From the NCBI GenBank assembly GCA_009700485.1, contig WLLZ01000081.1:1-7838 (forward strand): a stretch of DNA of 7,838 nucleotides, given 5' to 3'. Positions 4,847 through 7,838 of the stretch are shown here, piece after piece (position 1 is the first letter of the stretch; each line of letters opens with the position of its first letter). The DNA is from Actinomycetota bacterium. Lineage in GTDB: Bacteria > Actinomycetota > Actinomycetes > S36-B12. Below the pieces are notes generated by a model, which worked only from the letters and a program-made list of their open reading frames with translations, was not told the origin of the DNA and did no database searches. The position numbers were made by a program, and so were the translations under genes.

Positions 4847-6247
4847 ATGACACTGGTAGCCGGGGTTGATTCATCAACCCAATCCGTCAAGGTGGTGATC
4901 CGTGATGCTGATACGGGTGCGTGGGTTCGTGAAGCACGCACACCGCACCCCGAGGGCACCAGTGTGGATCCAGCCGCGTGGTGGTCCGCATTGCAATTGG
5001 CCTTCGATTCAGACTTCGGCGGGCTGCTCGATGGAGTGAGTGCGATTGCCGTAGCCGGACAACAGCACGGCATGGTGGTACTTGATGAGCAGCGCCAGGT
5101 AATTCGTCCGGCTTTACTTTGGAATGACACCCGGTCGGCGGTGGCCGCGGCCGATCTAGTTGCCGAATTGGGCGGACCAAAAGCTTGGGCTGTTGCGGTC
5201 GGCAGTGTTCCGGTGGCTGCATTTACCGTTTCGAAAATCCGCTGGTTGGCTGAACACGAACCGGAAAATGCTGCGAAAGTAAGTTCAGTGATGCTGCCTC
5301 ATGATTACGTTACCTGGCTACTGGCGGGTAAGCCCGAGCACGCCACCACCGACCGCGGTGATGCATCGGGCACCGGTTATTGGTCAGCCGCAACAGGTCG
5401 ATACCGCGAGGATCTCGTGGAGTTGGCACTAGGCCACGTACCTGAACTCCCTAGGGTTGCCGCACCTAATGAAGTTGTAGGTGAAACGGCATCGGGTATA
5501 AAAATTGGTCCGGGTACCGGCGACAACATGAGTGCGGCATTCGCCTTGGACGCCGGCCCGGGCGACATTGTTGTCTCCCTCGGTACGTCCGGTACCGCAT
5601 TCGCTTGCTCGCTGGTGCCGTCGGCTGACTCGTCCGGATTCGTCGCTGGTTTTGCCGATGCGACCGGGCGTAATTTGCGGCTTGTCTGCACCCTTAATGC
5701 GGCGCGCGTACTAACTTCAACTGCGGCGATGTTGGGCGTTGATTTTGCGGGCCTGGCCGCACTTGCGCTTTCAGCCGAGCCCGGCTCGGGGGGCTTGGTG
5801 CTCTTGCCTTATTTCGATGGTGAGCGCACCCCGAATCTCCCCGATGCCCGCGGGTCACTTCACGCGATCACCCGCGATAACTTCACGCCGGCAAACGTCG
5901 CTCGGGCAGCGATTGAAGGTATGTTCGGCGGCTTGGCTGATGCGGTTGATGCGCTGGTGGCAGTGGGCGTCGTTCCCGGCCGAGTGCTACTGGTCGGTGG
6001 CGCTGCCGCGAACCCGGCGGTCGCTCAGGTGGCCGCGACGATGTTCTCGGTGCCCGTTGAGGTGCCACCGCCAGGGGAGTACGTTGCCGATGGCGCGGCG
6101 AGGCAAGCGGCCTGGGCCCTGTCAGGAACTATCAACCCACCCGAGTGGAGTGGTTTGCGGGCCGGGACAACCACGAGGTTGGGCCCAAGTCCGGTGCCAA
6201 TTATTCGAGTGGCATACGCGGCCGCCCGTACCGACCTCTACGGGTAG
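4847..6247 (+). CDS. xylB: Xylulokinase (FGGY family)
   Basis: This 466-residue cytosolic kinase phosphorylates D-xylulose to D-xylulose 5-phosphate with ATP, feeding the pentose phosphate pathway. The length and motifs fit actinobacterial XylB. The N-terminal FGGY domain has GVDSSTQSVK with Asp8, VAGQQHGMV with substrate-contact His74, LWNDTRSA, LPHDYVTWLLAG and TTDRGDASGTGYW. The C-terminal domain has GTGDNMSAAFAL with catalytic-base Asp226, SLGTSGTAF, PYFDGERTPN and the nucleotide-binding glycines 384-385. The segment after those glycines is AAANP, where I would expect a form like GARSP. ATG 4847 is chosen because MTLVAGVDSS is the usual start; the in-frame GTG 4841 would add two residues. 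No xylose isomerase or transporter is in the window. It is divergent from the Imm-like gene, with a 23-base gap. Confidence 0.95.
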   Translation: MTLVAGVDSSTQSVKVVIRDADTGAWVREARTPHPEGTSVDPAAWWSALQLAFDSDFGGLLDGVSAIAVAGQQHGMVVLDEQRQVIRPALLWNDTRSAVAAADLVAELGGPKAWAVAVGSVPVAAFTVSKIRWLAEHEPENAAKVSSVMLPHDYVTWLLAGKPEHATTDRGDASGTGYWSAATGRYREDLVELALGHVPELPRVAAPNEVVGETASGIKIGPGTGDNMSAAFALDAGPGDIVVSLGTSGTAFACSLVPSADSSGFVAGFADATGRNLRLVCTLNAARVLTSTAAMLGVDFAGLAALALSAEPGSGGLVLLPYFDGERTPNLPDARGSLHAITRDNFTPANVARAAIEGMFGGLADAVDALVAVGVVPGRVLLVGGAAANPAVAQVAATMFSVPVEVPPPGEYVADGAARQAAWALSGTINPPEWSGLRAGTTTRLGPSPVPIIRVAYAAARTDLYG

Positions 6248-6251
6248 CTCA

Positions 6252-6282
6252 CCCCAAAATCGAATGTACATAAATGTTGGGG
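6252..6282. terminator. Weak inverted repeat after xylB
   Basis: CCCCAA (6252-6257) and TTGGGG (6277-6282) can pair across a 19-base loop in the 88-base gap between the convergent xylB and dehydrogenase genes. No T-run follows on either strand. Its place suggests termination, but the structure alone is weak. Confidence 0.25.
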
Positions 6283-6335
6283 AGTACGTATTTGCGCGAA
6301 TTGGCTACCGCTAGTTATGGCTAACGATTGACGCC

Positions 6336-7418
6336 TTACCCGTGGGAGGCTGGCGGATCAAGGCTGATCGTTTGACCGCTCGTTGCCGAAATGCGAGCCG
6401 CATCCAAAACTCTAAGGCTTGCTATGGCGTCATCAAGTAGTACCGGTGGCGTAGCGTTGCTGGTGATCGAGTCATAGACACCGGCATAGAACATGCCCCA
6501 GCCCCCGCGAGTGAACGGCACCTTGGACTCAATGGTTGCACCGTCAGGACTTGCCATGCGTATTAAAGCTACCGAACTAAGTGGCTCAATTCCCCAGGTG
6601 GCATCGGCGGGGGTGCGCCCGGCGCGAAGCTCTTCTTCTTGAGTGTCGTAAGCGCGTAGTAGCATACCGCCATTTGTCCCGAGTACATTGAATCGCGGTT
6701 CGGTAAATGCGGCGAGCAAGCTTCCGGTGAGATAGCTGACTGCACCACTAACGTGCGTTAATAGAATCAGCATGTCATCGTCAGCAGCATCGGCAACGCG
6801 AATCGAGCGCGTGATTGCGTAGACGCTAACTACCGGCCCTAGTAATTGGATCCCTTGATCAACAAGATGTGCGCCGAAGTCGAGTAGGAGTCCACCGCTG
6901 ACGTTCGGGTCAGCGAGCTCGCGCCAGCCGCCCTTGGGTACGGCATGAAAGCGGTCGAAGTGCGACTCGAACCGGTGAATTCTACCGATCGTTTCTTGGT
7001 TCTCCAGGATCGTCAAGAACTCTGAGTCCCACCTCCGGTTCTGAAACGGGAATACCAGTTTGCCGGCAGCGCGCGCCGCATCGCGAATAGTGATGGCATC
7101 GGCGGCGGTGGCCGCTAGTGGCTTGTCGACCACGGCCGGTAGGCCGTGCTCGAGAGAACCGACCGTGTAGGGGAGGTGGGTGAGATTAGCCCCGGCCACC
7201 ACAACCAGATCGAAATCAGCGGCTTCAGCCCAAACACTTTCGACAGAATCCAAGATCTCAGCCGCTGGCAGATCCCCGGCGGCCTGCTCGCGGCGCTCTG
7301 GATTGGCGGTTACGACCGCGGTGATCTCGAGCCCAGCGGTGGCTTCAATAAGTGGGCGGTGAAAATATCGGCCTGCCAGACCGTAACCGAGTAGGGCAAT
7401 TTTGAGATTTGCTGGCAC
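6336..7418 (-). CDS. Gfo/Idh/MocA family NAD(P)-dependent oxidoreductase (IolW/YdgJ-like)
   Basis: This 360-residue cytosolic dehydrogenase probably oxidises or reduces a sugar, inositol or related polyol. The N-terminal Rossmann domain (about 1-125) has LLGYGLAGRYFHRPLI with the GxGxxG pattern. The catalytic lysine is Lys99 in DKPLA, where most members have EKP. The C-terminal domain has FQNRRWDSEFLTI and GGLLLDFGAHLVDQGIQLLG with Asp180 and His184, the usual catalytic pair 4 residues apart. The NRRWDSEFLT block recalls E. coli YdgJ and B. subtilis IolW (scyllo-inositol dehydrogenases), from memory and not from a search. The start is GTG 7416-7418, just before the first beta strand; no clear ribosome site precedes it. 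The gene is convergent with xylB and could serve sugar metabolism with it, but it has its own transcript. Confidence 0.9.
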   Translation of the reverse strand: MPANLKIALLGYGLAGRYFHRPLIEATAGLEITAVVTANPERREQAAGDLPAAEILDSVESVWAEAADFDLVVVAGANLTHLPYTVGSLEHGLPAVVDKPLAATAADAITIRDAARAAGKLVFPFQNRRWDSEFLTILENQETIGRIHRFESHFDRFHAVPKGGWRELADPNVSGGLLLDFGAHLVDQGIQLLGPVVSVYAITRSIRVADAADDDMLILLTHVSGAVSYLTGSLLAAFTEPRFNVLGTNGGMLLRAYDTQEEELRAGRTPADATWGIEPLSSVALIRMASPDGATIESKVPFTRGGWGMFYAGVYDSITSNATPPVLLDDAIASLRVLDAARISATSGQTISLDPPASHG

Positions 7419-7568
7419 ACGATCAGTAAAGCACCTAGGTACCGGGTCCGGGGGGTCGGCCCTATCCCCCTAAAAGTTCGCCCGCTCTCTCCAGCTGCGC
7501 GGCTTTTAGATTTCCCGCAAATCCAACGTATTTTGCTGATGAGGGGGCTGATTCAGTGATCCGCTCAC
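7419..7568. other. 150-base intergenic region
   Basis: This lies between the L,D-transpeptidase stop and the dehydrogenase start, both on the minus strand. It holds six G (7450-7455) and five C (7466-7470) that can pair over 5 bases around a 10-base loop, and a small AGTGA/TCACT inverted repeat (7555-7559 and 7565-7569) next to the transpeptidase stop. Neither has a T-run. TTTACT lies 6 bases before the dehydrogenase GTG on the minus strand but is a poor TANNNT match. I see no gene or RNA here. Confidence 0.4.
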
Positions 7569-7838
7569 TTAGTAGACGTATACGCGGGTTGCAAGCCCTG
7601 CCTTCTTGAACAGCCATGCTGCCTTTTTTAGGTCGCGCAAATTGACGCAGCCATGGGAGCCGCCGAGATAGCCATCGGAATCGAAATACGGGGAGTAGTG
7701 GACGGCTTGATCCCCGTCATAAAACAGTGAAAACGGCATCGGGGTTTGATAACGCGAAGATACGTGATCGCGGCTCTTCCAATAGACCTGGTAGGAACCA
7801 GGTGAAGTTCTTTGGCCCGAGACACCAAACCTTGCGTC
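7569..7838 (-). CDS. L,D-transpeptidase (YkuD domain), C-terminal part (5' end outside window)
   Basis: The frame runs in from the right edge and stops at TAA (7571-7569), giving 89 residues. They are the end of a YkuD catalytic domain, which makes 3-3 cross-links in peptidoglycan or attaches proteins to it, outside the membrane. Seen: TSPGSYQVYWKSRDH, the conserved His47 in AVHYSPYF, and the active-site motif SHGCVNLRDLKKAAWLF with Cys64. In many members the first His is followed by Gly; here it is Tyr. The C-terminus ends in RVYVY, the usual last strand, so the domain finishes the protein. Its N-terminus, with any signal peptide or binding domain, is not visible. Together with the NlpC/P60 gene at the other end it shows two wall-remodelling enzymes flanking this segment. 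Confidence 0.92.
   Translation of the reverse strand, partial: DARFGVSGQRTSPGSYQVYWKSRDHVSSRYQTPMPFSLFYDGDQAVHYSPYFDSDGYLGGSHGCVNLRDLKKAAWLFKKAGLATRVYVY

Noticed and set aside
5739..6314. 191-residue open frame on the plus strand inside and past xylB
   Set aside because: It lies in another frame of a clear xylulokinase, is rich in Arg, Trp, Pro and Ser as expected for an out-of-frame reading, and matches no motif. xylB itself is intact, so it is not a frameshift fragment.
7450..7470. G-run and C-run as a rho-independent terminator
   Set aside because: The stem is only 5 pairs with a 10-base loop and no T-run on either strand.
7628..7828. 66-residue minus-strand open frame at the right edge
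   Set aside because: It is an out-of-frame reading of the L,D-transpeptidase end; the frame ending at 7569 carries SHGCVNL and is the real gene.

Overview
The window looks like a piece of an actinobacterial chromosome. The evidence is the moderately high GC content (judged by eye), GTG as well as ATG starts, secreted cell-wall enzymes, an Excalibur-domain nuclease, an actinobacterial-type xylulokinase, and TANNNT boxes 6-7 bases before start codons, as in leaderless transcription. The mid-range GC would suit a small-genome aquatic actinobacterium, but that is a guess; I cannot assign a genus. I see no tRNA, rRNA, CRISPR array, insertion sequence or phage integrase.

Layout. 1-1288 (+): the 3' end of an NlpC/P60 peptidoglycan hydrolase, then a secreted alpha/beta hydrolase. 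1243-2175 (-): a ten-helix EamA/DMT transporter whose 3' end overlaps the hydrolase gene by 46 bases. 2285-4533 (+): a TlpA/ResA-like thioredoxin lipoprotein, an 83-residue protein with no basic residue, a FucU-type sugar mutarotase, and a secreted HNH nuclease with an Excalibur tail. 4530-4823 (-): a small two-helix membrane protein of the superinfection-immunity family, sharing a CTAG with the nuclease stop. 4847-6247 (+): xylulokinase. 6336-7418 (-): a Gfo/Idh/MocA dehydrogenase. 7569-7838 (-): the 3' end of an L,D-transpeptidase, running off the window.

How the genes may work together. Both ends carry cell-wall remodelling enzymes. The centre has three sugar genes (mutarotase, kinase, dehydrogenase), which could serve uptake and oxidation of pentoses, deoxyhexoses or inositols. 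They are in separate transcription units, so a single pathway is only a suggestion. The nuclease and immunity-like membrane protein form a tight convergent pair, and both could plausibly affect foreign DNA at the cell surface; this is inference.

Most genes belong to known families. The least explained items are the polyanionic 83-residue protein, the nuclease/immunity pair, and the repeated TAG(C/G)CT box exactly 6 bases before ATG, including two back-to-back promoters in a 23-base gap.
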